This document shows, in pieces, positions 51,793-60,599 of a stretch of DNA of 64,000 nucleotides. The notes under the pieces were generated by a model that saw only the letters and a list, made by a program, of their open reading frames with translations, had not been told where the DNA came from and did no database searches. The position numbers and the translations under genes were made by a program. This DNA comes from Lactonifactor sp050944855 (lineage in GTDB: Bacteria > Bacillota > Clostridia > Lachnospirales > Lachnospiraceae): the NCBI GenBank assembly GCA_050944855.1, contig JBMNRU010000006.1:62001-126000 (forward strand), given 5' to 3'. Numbering within the stretch: the stretch's first letter is position 1; each line of letters begins with the position of its first letter.

Positions 51793-53160
51793 ATGAAGAA
51801 TCTGACATTAGAGGCGATTGCGCAGGCCTGCGGCGGAACGTATATAGGAGACGCTGCTTATAGCAGCCTGTGTGTGACAGCGATTACGACAGACAGTCGA
51901 AAAGTGGAAAAAGGCTGTTTGTTTGTTCCTATCGTAGGCGAAAGAGTGGATGGCCATACCTTTATTCCGGAGGTGATGGAAAAGGGGGCTTATGCCGCTT
52001 TATCCGAACGGGACTTGGAGAAAGTAGCCTATCCGTATATTAAGGTAGAGTCTTCTCTTCAGGCGATAAAGGATATTGCCAGGTATTATCTGGAGCAGCT
52101 GAAGATTCCGGTGGTAGGGATTACCGGCAGTGTGGGCAAGACCAGTACGAAAGAGATGGTTGCTGCTGTTCTTTCCCAGAAATACGATGTGTTAAAGACA
52201 CAGGGCAATTTTAATAATGAACTGGGTCTTCCGCTGACCATTTTCAATTTGCGCGATCATCATGAGATTGCCGTACTGGAGATGGGAATCAGTGCATTTG
52301 GAGAGATGCATCGGCTGGCTGAGATCGCTAAGCCCGATACTTGTGTCATTACCAATATCGGCACCTGTCATTTGGAGTTCTTAATTGACCGGGACGGTGT
52401 GCTTCGCGCGAAAACAGAGATCTTTGATTTTCTGAGAGAAGACGGCCATATTGTTTTGAATTATGATGATGATAAGCTGTGCACGGTAAAGGAAGTCAAA
52501 GGCGTTGCACCACTATTTTTCGGAATTCATGAAAAGACGTTTATCTATGCAGATGAGATCGAAAGCAAAGGACTGAAAGGGATTGCCTGTCGCATCCATG
52601 TGGGAGAAGAATCTTTTTCTGCGTTAATACCGATTCCGGGACGACATATGGTATATAATGCACTTGCAGGTACTGCAGTGGGTTATATTTACGGTCTGAC
52701 CCTGGATGAGATCCGTAAGGGAATTGAAAGCCTGCAGCCGGTGAGCGGCCGTTTCCATATCATAGAGGCCAATGGTCTTACCATCATTGATGATTGTTAC
52801 AATGCCAATCCTATTTCCATGAAGGCTTCCTTAGAGGTACTCCAGGATGGCTTGGGACGAAGGGTAGCTATTTTAGGAGATATGGGTGAATTGGGTGAGC
52901 AGGAAGCAGAGCTTCATGCGCAGGTAGGAACCTTTGCTGCACAAAAAGACATAGATGTGCTGGTATGTGTGGGAACGCTGTGTAAGCATATGGCAGAAGC
53001 AGCCGGTAAGGAAAATGCGGATCTGCAGGTGATTCATGTGGACAGCAGAGAAGCGTTATTGGAACAGCTGCCTTTGCTGGTACAAAAAGGGGATACTGTT
53101 CTGGTAAAAGCCTCACACTTTATGCAGTTTGATAAAATAGTAGAAGTATTAAGTAAATAA
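51793..53160 (+). CDS. murF: UDP-MurNAc-tripeptide--D-Ala-D-Ala ligase
   Basis: A 455-residue Mur ligase that joins D-Ala-D-Ala to UDP-MurNAc-tripeptide in the cytoplasm. The nucleotide-binding loop GITGSVGKTSTKEM lies near residue 110, EMGISAFGEMH near 165, and the Mur C-terminal domain contains DDCYNANPISM and LGDMGELG. Domains are in the order substrate-binding, central ATPase and C-terminal. It follows ddl, whose product it consumes. AAGTAAG-type weak spacing precedes the ATG; the length is usual for MurF. Confidence 0.97.
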   Translation: MKNLTLEAIAQACGGTYIGDAAYSSLCVTAITTDSRKVEKGCLFVPIVGERVDGHTFIPEVMEKGAYAALSERDLEKVAYPYIKVESSLQAIKDIARYYLEQLKIPVVGITGSVGKTSTKEMVAAVLSQKYDVLKTQGNFNNELGLPLTIFNLRDHHEIAVLEMGISAFGEMHRLAEIAKPDTCVITNIGTCHLEFLIDRDGVLRAKTEIFDFLREDGHIVLNYDDDKLCTVKEVKGVAPLFFGIHEKTFIYADEIESKGLKGIACRIHVGEESFSALIPIPGRHMVYNALAGTAVGYIYGLTLDEIRKGIESLQPVSGRFHIIEANGLTIIDDCYNANPISMKASLEVLQDGLGRRVAILGDMGELGEQEAELHAQVGTFAAQKDIDVLVCVGTLCKHMAEAAGKENADLQVIHVDSREALLEQLPLLVQKGDTVLVKASHFMQFDKIVEVLSK

Positions 53161-53200
53161 AAAAAGGCCGCTGTATTTGTCTGCAGCGGCCTTTGCTGTG
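53159..53200. terminator. Bidirectional terminator between murF and plsC
   Basis: AAAGGCCGCTG (53163-53173) pairs with CAGCGGCCTTT (53184-53194). On the minus strand it is followed by a long T run, so it is strongest for plsC, and it also serves murF. Confidence 0.85.
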
Positions 53201-53207
53201 TTTTCTT

Positions 53208-53948
53208 TTAGATCATCTCTGAATGTTTCTTCAGCATTTCTAATATAATGTTCTGGGTATATTTTCCTAAAAATTTCTTTTCTTCGTTATCCAGTTCTTC
53301 CGGATAGATCGGTTTGCCATATTCTACGATGACCTTTACCGGTTTGATCCTGGGGAAATGATCCTCAAAAATAGCGGAAGAGTTGGTGATGGCAATGGGG
53401 ATAATAGGGCATCCCGATTTTGTGGCTATTTTGAAACTGCCGTCATGGAAAGGCAGCATTTCTAATTCTGACGCTCCTTTGTTGCGGGTTCCTTCCGGGA
53501 AAATACAGATAGATATGCCGTTTCGGATATATTCAATAGCTTTTAAAATGGTTTTCAGCCCTTCTTTAATATTGCTCCGATCGAGAAAGAGACAATATAA
53601 ATACTTCATCCAGTTGGAAAGAAGAGGGATAGATTCCATCTCTTTTTTGGCAATATAACCGGTGAGTCCGGGGCACTGTACATAAGTAAGAGGGATATCA
53701 AAAAAACTGCGGTGATTACAGATATATAACACAGGTCGATTCGTGGGTACATTTTCATGGCCGAGGACCGTAACCTGTATACCGGAAGTTTTCAGGCAGA
53801 GACGAAAAGCGGACTGGACGCAGTGCAGAGCCCATTCATCCTTTTTTTGACGATTGAATTTCCCCCATATGGCGCTTCCTAAAAGAAATGGGATGGATAA
53901 AATAAGATATCCGATCACAACGATACAGGTAAGAAGAAAACGGATCAT
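53208..53948 (-). CDS. plsC: 1-acyl-sn-glycerol-3-phosphate acyltransferase
   Basis: A 246-residue membrane acyltransferase that makes phosphatidic acid. A hydrophobic N-terminal helix (RFLLTCIVVIGYLILSIPFL) is followed by the NHRSFFD motif (NHx4D, catalytic His/Asp) near residue 80 and FPEGTRNKG near 157, the standard motifs I and III. The long reading frame begins at 54206, but AAGGAG lies 10 bases before the ATG at 53948, and the earlier part is unlike the family. Its promoter lies on the minus strand upstream. Confidence 0.93.
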   Translation of the reverse strand: MIRFLLTCIVVIGYLILSIPFLLGSAIWGKFNRQKKDEWALHCVQSAFRLCLKTSGIQVTVLGHENVPTNRPVLYICNHRSFFDIPLTYVQCPGLTGYIAKKEMESIPLLSNWMKYLYCLFLDRSNIKEGLKTILKAIEYIRNGISICIFPEGTRNKGASELEMLPFHDGSFKIATKSGCPIIPIAITNSSAIFEDHFPRIKPVKVIVEYGKPIYPEELDNEEKKFLGKYTQNIILEMLKKHSEMI

Positions 53949-53993
53949 AATAAAATACTCCTTTGGTTTCCATAATTTTAAGAATCTTGTTTC

Positions 53994-54022
53994 ATTATAG
54001 GAGAATTTTTCCGGGGTTGCAA
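53994..54022 (-). promoter_or_regulatory. Sigma-A promoter for plsC
   Basis: On the minus strand TTGCAA (54017-54022), 17 bases, then TATAAT (53994-53999): close to consensus, about 45 bases before the plsC start. Confidence 0.8.
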
Positions 54023-54090
54023 CCATTCTGATAGAATAATTACATAAAACGCACATAAAATATGGATAAGAATGTATAACAGGCGGCAGT

Positions 54091-54501
54091 ATGAAAAGAT
54101 GGACAATAATTGCAGCAGCACTGGCGGTATTGGGGCTGCTGCTGGCTGGATGCAGCATTACAAAAGTCAGTTCTGCCAATGCTGAGACGTTAGAATATAC
54201 GATCATGAAAGCAGAGGATTATCCGGAAGAGGTGGCAAAGCTTTTAGATGAGAATAAAGAACAGGAATTTCAAATGACCTATCAGGACGGCCAGTATCTG
54301 TATCTTCTGAAAGGGTACGGCAGACAGGAGACCGGCGGATACAGTATACAGGTGGAAGATGTTTCCCGCTGGGATAATGCGGTACATTTAAAGACGATGC
54401 TGATCGGACCGCCGCGGGAAGAGGAGCTGACAAAGGAGCCGTCTTACCCCAGCCTGGTCATTAAGATGGAATATCGGGAAGATCCGGTAATATTTGAATA
54501 G
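54091..54501 (+). CDS. Small lipoprotein with PrcB-like C-terminal domain
   Basis: A 136-residue secreted lipoprotein. The signal peptide ends in the lipobox LAGCS, so Cys27 or a nearby residue is lipidated. The rest shows YLYLLKGYGRQETGGYSIQV and PSYPSLVIKMEY, the pattern of a PrcB C-terminal domain, which supports protease regulation in some bacteria. The function is unknown. It sits 15 bases upstream of the SipL-like spore gene, in the same direction, which suggests a sporulation-related role. Confidence 0.75.
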   Translation: MKRWTIIAAALAVLGLLLAGCSITKVSSANAETLEYTIMKAEDYPEEVAKLLDENKEQEFQMTYQDGQYLYLLKGYGRQETGGYSIQVEDVSRWDNAVHLKTMLIGPPREEELTKEPSYPSLVIKMEYREDPVIFE

Positions 54502-54516
54502 AAAAGAGGGATTTGC

Positions 54517-56076
54517 GTGAAGATTATTAAAAAACAGACGCACAGTATGGCTGCAAAATGTGAAGCGATCAGCCAGATTACATTTGATGAGGATATGAAT
54601 GTACCGGATGTGAAGCCGGATGTGGGCCGGATGATCCAGAAAAAGGGAGAGGTTCAGATCGATGAAATGCAGATTACCGAAGGCCGGGTATTTATTAAAG
54701 GAATTCTGGCAGTACATTTGTTATACGTGGGAGACAGTCAGGAGCGGCGGATTCACAGCCTGACAGGAAGTATTCCCATTGAAGAGTCGTTGAATCTGGA
54801 TGGTTTGGAAAACGGGGATAAAGTGCGGCTGAAATGGGAGATTGAAGACCTGAGTCTGTCTCTGATCAATTCCCGGAAACTGAATGTAAAAACCTTGCTT
54901 ACATTCCAGGCCGTGGTAGATGATCCAGTTGATCTGCAGCTGCCCATAGGACTGGAGGAAGAGTCTATCTCTCAAAAAAAGCAGAATGTGAATATTATGA
55001 GCCTTATCATACATAAAAAGGATACCCTGCGACTAAAGGAAGAAATTACGCTGGCTTCCAATAAGCCCAATATTTATGAGATTCTCTGGCATACCATTGA
55101 AGTCAGAGGTATGGATATCCGCTGTACGGCAGATCATATACTGGTGAAAGGAGAACTTTTCATTTTCGTGCTGTATAGCGGAAATGATGAAAATAATTCT
55201 CTTCAATGGCTGGAATACTCCATTCCGTTTTCACAGGAGGTAGATTGTGCCGGATGTACGATGGAAATGATCCCTAACATTGAACTGTCTATGCAGCAGG
55301 GAGATCTGAAGATCAAACTGGATGCTGACGGAGAAGAACGGATGCTGGGCGTGGAAGTCGTGCTTGAGCTGGATATTAAGGTGTACGACGAGGAAGAAAT
55401 TTCTTTGCTGCGGGATGTATATACTCCTTCCAAAGAATATATACCCCACTGCAGTACACGGATTTTGGAAAGTCTCCTGGTTAAAAATTTCTCCAAATGC
55501 AAAGTAAACGACAGAGTCAAAGTGGAGGAAGAACAGGGAAAAATTCTGCAGATCTGCCACAGCGAAGGCGCAGTTAAGGTGGATGATTCTCAAATTGTTG
55601 AAAATGGTATTCAGGTGGAAGGAATCGTACAAATTCGTATTCTGTATATTGTGAGTGACGATGAGATGCCGTTTTATTCTATGAATGCTATGATTCCGTT
55701 TTCCCATTTGATTGAGGCTCCGGATATTGATGAAGACTGTCAGTATCATTTGCGTACAGATCTGGAACAATTGTCTACCACAATGATTGACAGCGATGAA
55801 ATAGAAGTGAAGATTGTCATGAATTTGAATGCCCTGGTAGTGCGGCAGCAGAGCATGGAAATTATGGATGATATCGAAGAACAGGAGCTGGATCCGGAGA
55901 AGATAAATCAAATGCCGGGAATTATCGGTTATATGGTGCAGCCGGAGGATACCCTCTGGGATATTGCAAAATCCTTTTATACTACCATAGATACGATCAA
56001 GACATTAAATAATCTGGAGACAGAGGAAATACGTCCTTATGATACTTTGATTTTAATGAAAAAGATCGAAGGATAA
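54517..56076 (+). CDS. DUF3794/LysM protein, SipL-like spore morphogenetic factor
   Basis: A 519-residue protein with DUF3794 repeats (residues about 25-125, 160-280 and 320-440; MNVPDVKPDVGRMIQKKG is typical) and a C-terminal LysM domain near 465-515 with YMVQPEDTLWDIAKSF. This is the architecture of SipL, which binds SpoIVA and is required for coat assembly in Clostridioides difficile. The GTG start at 54517 has AGAGGG 6 bases upstream. In C. difficile SipL is mother-cell expressed; the same is inferred here. It follows the small lipoprotein gene. Confidence 0.88.
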   Translation: MKIIKKQTHSMAAKCEAISQITFDEDMNVPDVKPDVGRMIQKKGEVQIDEMQITEGRVFIKGILAVHLLYVGDSQERRIHSLTGSIPIEESLNLDGLENGDKVRLKWEIEDLSLSLINSRKLNVKTLLTFQAVVDDPVDLQLPIGLEEESISQKKQNVNIMSLIIHKKDTLRLKEEITLASNKPNIYEILWHTIEVRGMDIRCTADHILVKGELFIFVLYSGNDENNSLQWLEYSIPFSQEVDCAGCTMEMIPNIELSMQQGDLKIKLDADGEERMLGVEVVLELDIKVYDEEEISLLRDVYTPSKEYIPHCSTRILESLLVKNFSKCKVNDRVKVEEEQGKILQICHSEGAVKVDDSQIVENGIQVEGIVQIRILYIVSDDEMPFYSMNAMIPFSHLIEAPDIDEDCQYHLRTDLEQLSTTMIDSDEIEVKIVMNLNALVVRQQSMEIMDDIEEQELDPEKINQMPGIIGYMVQPEDTLWDIAKSFYTTIDTIKTLNNLETEEIRPYDTLILMKKIEG

Positions 56077-56079
56077 GAC

Positions 56080-56107
56080 TTGTAAATAAGCAAAAAATAG
56101 GTATAAT
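56080..56107 (+). promoter_or_regulatory. Promoter for ispE-gntR
   Basis: TTGTAA at 56080-56085 and TATAAT at 56102-56107, spacer 16. It lies directly behind the sipL-like stop. Confidence 0.7.
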
Positions 56108-56109
56108 AA

Positions 56110-56172
56110 TTTGTATACAAAGTGCAATGTGTGCGGGGGAAAATACAATTTTGTCTTTTTCTCCTGCGCACA
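56110..56172 (+). promoter_or_regulatory. Operator-like palindrome and leader hairpin before ispE
   Basis: TTTGTATACAAA (56110-56121) is a 12-base perfect palindrome at the expected transcription start. Downstream, TGTGTGCGGGGGA (56128-56140) and TCTCCTGCGCACA (56160-56172) form a 13-bp helix with three G-T pairs and a 19-base loop. The first is a candidate operator; the second may act on the mRNA. Confidence 0.45.
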
Positions 56173-56198
56173 GCAGAAGAAATAATGTGAGGGTAACA

Positions 56199-57080
56199 AT
56201 GAAGATAAAAGCGCTTGCTAAGATTAACCTGGGACTTGATGTGGTCAGACGAAGAGAGGACGGATATCATGAGGTACGTATGATTATGCAGACCATTCAT
56301 ATGTATGATCAGCTGGAGATGTCGGTAAAGTACAAGCCTGGTATTTCTCTTAGGACAAATCTGTCTTATATTCCCACCAATGAAAATAATCTGGTGTACA
56401 AGGCAGCAAAGCTTTTGATCGATGAATTTGGAATCAAAAAAGGGGTTTCTATATCCCTAAGAAAAGTAATTCCTGTTGCAGCAGGACTGGCCGGAGGAAG
56501 TTCAGACGCAGCTGCCGCGATGGTAGGAATGAATCGTTTGTTTTCTTTAGGATTATCCAAGACGGATCTTATGAAACGGGGAGTAAAGATAGGTGCAGAT
56601 GTGCCATATTGTATTATGAGAGGAACGGCATTGGCGGAGGGGATCGGTGATGTGCTGACTCCGCTGTATCCTATGCCTTCTTGTTATATTTTGATCGGGA
56701 AACCGCCGGTCAGTGTATCTACAAAATTTGTATATGAAAATCTGCATGCAGATCAATTACACTTTCATCCGGATATTGATGCTATGGTCCGGGGACTTAA
56801 GGAACAGGATCTGGCGGTCATTGCGGAGCAGATGGGAAATGTATTGGAAACCGTGACAATTCCCCGTTATCCGGTGATCCAACAGATCAAAGAAGTTATG
56901 TTAGCGCATGGAGCTGTCAATGCTATGATGAGCGGCAGCGGTCCTACGGTATTTGGTATTTTTCAGGATAAAAAAGCCGGTGAACGGGCGATGGAGGAAC
57001 TGCGGAAAACGGGCCTGGCCCGTCAGGTGTTTTTGACCACACCTTATAACACCGATGGAGGTTATGCGAATGACAAATGA
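56199..57080 (+). CDS. ispE: 4-diphosphocytidyl-2-C-methyl-D-erythritol kinase
   Basis: A 293-residue GHMP kinase of the MEP isoprenoid pathway, phosphorylating CDP-ME. The N-terminus is MKIKALAKINLGLDVVRRRE, the GHMP glycine-rich loop is PVAAGLAGGSSDAAAAM near residues 90-106, and the C-terminal MMSGSGPTVFGIF is the third motif. The frame opens upstream at 56127, but GAGGG precedes the ATG at 56199, which gives the conserved start. Its 3' end overlaps gntR by 11 bases. Confidence 0.95.
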   Translation: MKIKALAKINLGLDVVRRREDGYHEVRMIMQTIHMYDQLEMSVKYKPGISLRTNLSYIPTNENNLVYKAAKLLIDEFGIKKGVSISLRKVIPVAAGLAGGSSDAAAAMVGMNRLFSLGLSKTDLMKRGVKIGADVPYCIMRGTALAEGIGDVLTPLYPMPSCYILIGKPPVSVSTKFVYENLHADQLHFHPDIDAMVRGLKEQDLAVIAEQMGNVLETVTIPRYPVIQQIKEVMLAHGAVNAMMSGSGPTVFGIFQDKKAGERAMEELRKTGLARQVFLTTPYNTDGGYANDK

Positions 57081-57744
57081 TTTTCAAATACAGATGGATG
57101 AATATTTGCCGCTGCGGGATGTGGTATTTCGAACACTCCGCCAGGCGATCTTAAGAGGGGAATTAAAGCCGGGAGAGCGATTAATGGAGATTGCTCTGGC
57201 CAATAAACTGGGAGTAAGCCGGACCCCTATCCGGGAAGCGATCCGTAAGCTGGAACTGGAAGGTCTGGTAATTATGATACCCCGCCGTGGTGCCCAGGTA
57301 GCTTCCATTACGGAAAGAGATTTAAACGAAGTTCTGGAAGTGCGGCAGGGGCTGGAAGCGCTGGCGATTCGATTTGCGTGCGACAGAATAACCCAGGAGC
57401 AGCTGTATGCTCTGAAAAAGGCAAAAGAAAAGTTCGAAAAGCTTCAGGAGAAAGGCAATCTGATGGAACTGACAGAAGCAGATGTGGAGTTTCATGAAGT
57501 AATCTATCAGGCCACGCATAATCAGCGTATGGTACAGATGCTGAACAATCTGCGGGAGCAGATGTATCGTTACCGAATGGAATATCTGAAGGACCCCAAA
57601 GTGACCCATGATCTTATCGCAGAACATGAGGGGATTTATCAGGCTTTAAAGAAACGGGATAAGGAACTGGCTGTAGCATGTGTCAGCCGGCATATAGAGA
57701 ATCAGCAGCAGGGAATTATTCAAAGTCTCTGGGGAAAAGAATAA
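57070..57744 (+). CDS. GntR-family transcriptional regulator (FadR/FCD type)
   Basis: A 224-residue regulator. The winged helix near residues 15-75 has RLMEIALANKLGVSRTPIRE then AIRKLELEGLV, and the C-terminal FCD ligand domain has HRxxxxA-type residues such as VEFHEVIYQATHNQRM. Overlap by 11 bases with ispE suggests coupled expression. Ligand and targets are unknown. GGAGG at 57057-57061 points to the ATG at 57070. It may bind the palindrome in the promoter of its own operon, but that is untested. Confidence 0.9.
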   Translation: MTNDFQIQMDEYLPLRDVVFRTLRQAILRGELKPGERLMEIALANKLGVSRTPIREAIRKLELEGLVIMIPRRGAQVASITERDLNEVLEVRQGLEALAIRFACDRITQEQLYALKKAKEKFEKLQEKGNLMELTEADVEFHEVIYQATHNQRMVQMLNNLREQMYRYRMEYLKDPKVTHDLIAEHEGIYQALKKRDKELAVACVSRHIENQQQGIIQSLWGKE

Positions 57745-57767
57745 GAAATTAAATATTGCAGATAATG

Positions 57768-57800
57768 GTAGAAGATGCGGGAGTGTCTTCTACTTTTTTT
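57768..57800 (+). terminator. Terminator after gntR
   Basis: GTAGAAGA (57768-57775) pairs with TCTTCTAC (57786-57793), 10-nt loop, followed by TTTTTTT. Confidence 0.85.
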
Positions 57801-57854
57801 GCCCTGTGGATTATTGTTCGTGCTTATAAAACCACCCCTGCCTGTGCCATGCCA

Positions 57855-57954
57855 CAAAACAGGACGCTCCTTCTCAGCTAGCCGTCAACACGCACTAAGC
57901 CTCTCAGGAGAGGCTTAGGTGTATCTTGGCTCATAGTTGAAGGGAAGCGTTTTG
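57855..57954. repeat. Folded 100-nt intergenic element before the gerA operon
   Basis: The non-coding stretch between gntR and gerAA holds nested inverted repeats: CAAAAC (57855-57860) with GTTTTG (57949-57954), CGCT (57865-57868) with AGCG (57946-57949), and a perfect central hairpin CTAAGCCTCTC (57895-57905) with GAGAGGCTTAG (57908-57918). No gene is seen. It resembles a mobile palindromic repeat or a structured leader for the gerA operon. Confidence 0.55.
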
Positions 57955-58048
57955 TATTTGCAGGGAAGGAGCAAGGACATTTGCACGCCGAACGATAAGG
58001 GATGTCTTGTAAAATACAGACCATAAATGATGGTAAAGGAGGGAGTTC

Positions 58049-59542
58049 ATGAAATCCAAACAGTCCATATCATTTGATATACAGGAAAATGAAAGCTACA
58101 TTCGAAAACGTCTGGCCGGCTGTGATGATATTATCATTCGTCCCATGCTTTTGGGAGAGGATAAGAAGCTTCGCTGCGTTGTTGTTTATATAGAAGTGGC
58201 AGTCAGCAATATGATGCTGGAGGATTCACTGATCGGTAAATTAATTAATAATATGTGGGAGATGCCGCAGGAAGAGATTCGCCGCTATGTGGAAGACAAT
58301 AGCCTTGGCATTTCTGATGTGCAGACACTGTACGACATGGAGGCGGCATTTACTGCTATGCTGGCCGGAAATGCCATATTTTTTCTGGACGGCTATCCCT
58401 ATGCTATAAAAATAGCAAGCAAAGGCTATCCCAGCCTGGGTGTGCAGGAGGCAGAACGGGAGCAGGTTTTGCGGGGATCCCGGGAGGGATTTTCGGATGC
58501 AGTAAAAAGTAATACTGCCCTGGTGAGAAAGCGGCTGCGCACATCAAAGTTCAAGGTAAAGCAGCTGGAAGTGGGTGTGCGTTCTCATACGGTACTCAAC
58601 TTGCTCTATATTGAGGATCTGGCAGAAGAAGCTTTTCTGGAAGAGATCCAGAACCGGCTGGAATCTTTTGAGATTGACGGAGTGACAGACAGCGGCATTG
58701 TAGAACAGCTGACAGAAGAAGTGTGGTATTCTCCCTTTCCCCAGTTTCAGACCAGTGAGCGTCCTGACAAGGTGGCTATGGAGCTGCTGAATGGGCGGGT
58801 GGCGCTGCTTTGCGATAACACGCCTATTGCCCTGCTATTGCCCACTACTTATAACGATTTTCTTCAGGTGTCGGAGGATTGGTATAACCGGTTTGAAATG
58901 GTCAGTCTGATTCGCTTTTTGCGCTACGCGGCGGTGTGTATTACCATGTTGTTGCCGGGCCTTTATCTGGCGGTGACCGATTTTCATACACAGGTGCTGC
59001 CATCGGATCTGATTCTTTCATTTTCCGAGGCGCGGCAGGGAGTGCCTTTTCCCAGTATGCTGGAAATTCTTTTAATGGAGCTGGCTTTTGAACTGATTCG
59101 GGAGGCAGGGGTACGTACTCCCGGGCCTTTGGGGGGCACCATCGGTATCGTAGGTGGTCTGATCGTGGGACAGGCTGCTGTGGAGGCGAATCTGGCAAGC
59201 CCTATGGTAGTCGTAGTGGTGGCTGTTACAGCCCTTTGTTCTCTGGCGATTCCCAATGAAGAGTTTTCAGCGGCATTTCGGCTGTTAAAATACGGTTTTG
59301 TGATTCTGGGGGGATCTCTGGGAATTTACGGGATTGCTTTGGGGGTATATTTGGTGCTCAGTCATTTATCCGGTTTGTTAAGTTTTGGTATTCCTTATTT
59401 GATGCCGTTTGTTGCCACATCGTTTACCAGAGACAGAAGTGTGAAGGACGGTATCTTCCGGGGACCTATCTGGACGCTGCGCAGCCGGCCTTTTTATGCA
59501 AATCCGCAGGAGAGAATACGGCTTCGGAGAAAGGAGAAGTAA
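58049..59542 (+). CDS. gerAA: Spore germination protein GerA, A subunit
   Basis: A 497-residue inner-membrane germinant receptor subunit. The N-terminal hydrophilic domain of about 280 residues includes FLDGYPYAIKIASKGYP and AFTDAVKSN-like sequence (GFSDAVKSNTALVRKRLR), followed by about five membrane helices with PGPLGGTIGIVGGLIVGQ, a strongly conserved segment of GerA family proteins. GerAA, GerAB and GerAC form a receptor that starts germination on nutrient binding. AAAGGAGGG precedes the ATG, and gerAB starts 2 bases after the stop. The germinant is unknown. Confidence 0.94.
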   Translation: MKSKQSISFDIQENESYIRKRLAGCDDIIIRPMLLGEDKKLRCVVVYIEVAVSNMMLEDSLIGKLINNMWEMPQEEIRRYVEDNSLGISDVQTLYDMEAAFTAMLAGNAIFFLDGYPYAIKIASKGYPSLGVQEAEREQVLRGSREGFSDAVKSNTALVRKRLRTSKFKVKQLEVGVRSHTVLNLLYIEDLAEEAFLEEIQNRLESFEIDGVTDSGIVEQLTEEVWYSPFPQFQTSERPDKVAMELLNGRVALLCDNTPIALLLPTTYNDFLQVSEDWYNRFEMVSLIRFLRYAAVCITMLLPGLYLAVTDFHTQVLPSDLILSFSEARQGVPFPSMLEILLMELAFELIREAGVRTPGPLGGTIGIVGGLIVGQAAVEANLASPMVVVVVAVTALCSLAIPNEEFSAAFRLLKYGFVILGGSLGIYGIALGVYLVLSHLSGLLSFGIPYLMPFVATSFTRDRSVKDGIFRGPIWTLRSRPFYANPQERIRLRRKEK

Positions 59543-59543
59543 T

Positions 59544-60599
59544 ATGCTTGCAAAAAATCAAAAAATTTCTCACAGTCAGCTGTATTGCCAGATAGTACTT
59601 ACTTGTGTGGGAATTTATCTTTTGTGTATTCCGGGATGGGAATCCATGCTGGGACGATGCGGTATTTTGGGGCTGGGGATCGCGCTTATCGTATTTTTGT
59701 TCTGCAGTATTTTTTTAGTACGGATCAGCTATGTGTTTACTTCTATGCAGAAGTATTTTGGGGTATGGGGAAGTATCGTTGTATCTTTGTTTTATCTGGT
59801 ATTTCTCCTACATTCCGGTATTTTTCTCCTGCTGCGCATGGAAGAAATCATCCGTCATTATCTGGTCAACGGAGTGGCTTCCTGGATAATAGAAATACTG
59901 ACCATTCTGGTTTGTTATATGGGCAGTGCAAAAGGGCTGCAGAGGCGGGGAAGATTGGCTCAGGCGTGTGTGCCTGTTTTATTGGCGGCCCTTTGTCTGA
60001 TGTTTTTTCTGGGTATATTTCAGACAGAGCCCCGTTATCTTGCGGTCCATGCCCCGTTATCCTTTGAGACGTTGTCAAAGGGAAGCTATGGCATGTTTTG
60101 CGCTTTTGTCCCTCTTTTTCTTCTGCCGGTTACGCTAAAGCAGGTAGAGAAGCCCTACAGTACCATCGGCACCGTTTTTGTGGCAGTGACTACTCTTGCA
60201 GGAATTCTGGCGGCGGCAATGCTGCTTTTGCAGGGTACTTTTGGTCTGTACGGAACCAGGGCACATACGTATCCTATGATCGATCTGATGGCTGGTGTGG
60301 GGCTGCCCGGCGGTTTTATGGAACGTATGGATGTATTCTGGATCATATTTGTAGTTTTTAGTTTGCTTTTTGCACTGGGCAGTACCTTTTTTTATTGCGG
60401 AGAAGTGCTGGACAGGATAGGGGGAAAGCAAGTTTCATTTTTAACAATGGCTGTGGTATGGATAGGGACAGTGATCTTAAAAGGACAGGAAAATGCTCTG
60501 TGGTGGTATGGGGAAATGCTGAGGTATGTTTATATTCCTGTATTTTTGCTTATCAGTGCAGCCGCGGGAATTCTGGGAAGAAGGAGAAAAGCAATATGA
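59544..60599 (+). CDS. gerAB: Spore germination permease-like protein GerAB
   Basis: A 351-residue, ten-helix membrane protein of the amino-acid permease-like GerAB family. It begins MLAKNQKISHSQLYCQIVLT and includes VVSLFYLVFLLHSGIFLLLR. AAGGAG lies ahead of the ATG at 59544; the upstream frame to 59496 is inside gerAA. It probably binds the germinant within the membrane. The gene overlaps gerAC by 4 bases, so the three gerA genes form one operon. Confidence 0.9.
   Translation: MLAKNQKISHSQLYCQIVLTCVGIYLLCIPGWESMLGRCGILGLGIALIVFLFCSIFLVRISYVFTSMQKYFGVWGSIVVSLFYLVFLLHSGIFLLLRMEEIIRHYLVNGVASWIIEILTILVCYMGSAKGLQRRGRLAQACVPVLLAALCLMFFLGIFQTEPRYLAVHAPLSFETLSKGSYGMFCAFVPLFLLPVTLKQVEKPYSTIGTVFVAVTTLAGILAAAMLLLQGTFGLYGTRAHTYPMIDLMAGVGLPGGFMERMDVFWIIFVVFSLLFALGSTFFYCGEVLDRIGGKQVSFLTMAVVWIGTVILKGQENALWWYGEMLRYVYIPVFLLISAAAGILGRRRKAI

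Noticed and set aside
49149..53160. L,D-transpeptidase, ddl and murF as one operon
   Set aside because: A perfect-stem terminator (50589-50620) and a separate promoter (50624-50650) stand between the transpeptidase and ddl, so they are more likely separate units.
54017..54046. Divergent promoter for the lipoprotein sharing the palindromic TTGCAA
   Set aside because: The best -10 candidate, TACATA with an 18-base spacer, is poor, so no promoter is called on this strand.
53949..54206. 86-residue N-terminal extension of PlsC
   Set aside because: It is not like the family, and it overlaps the mapped-looking promoter (53994-54022) of the shorter form.
57960..58030. Forespore sigma-G promoter for gerA
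   Set aside because: GGATG-N17-CATAAAT at 58000-58028 only partly matches the sigma-G consensus, lacking the TA at the end of the -10; too weak to call.
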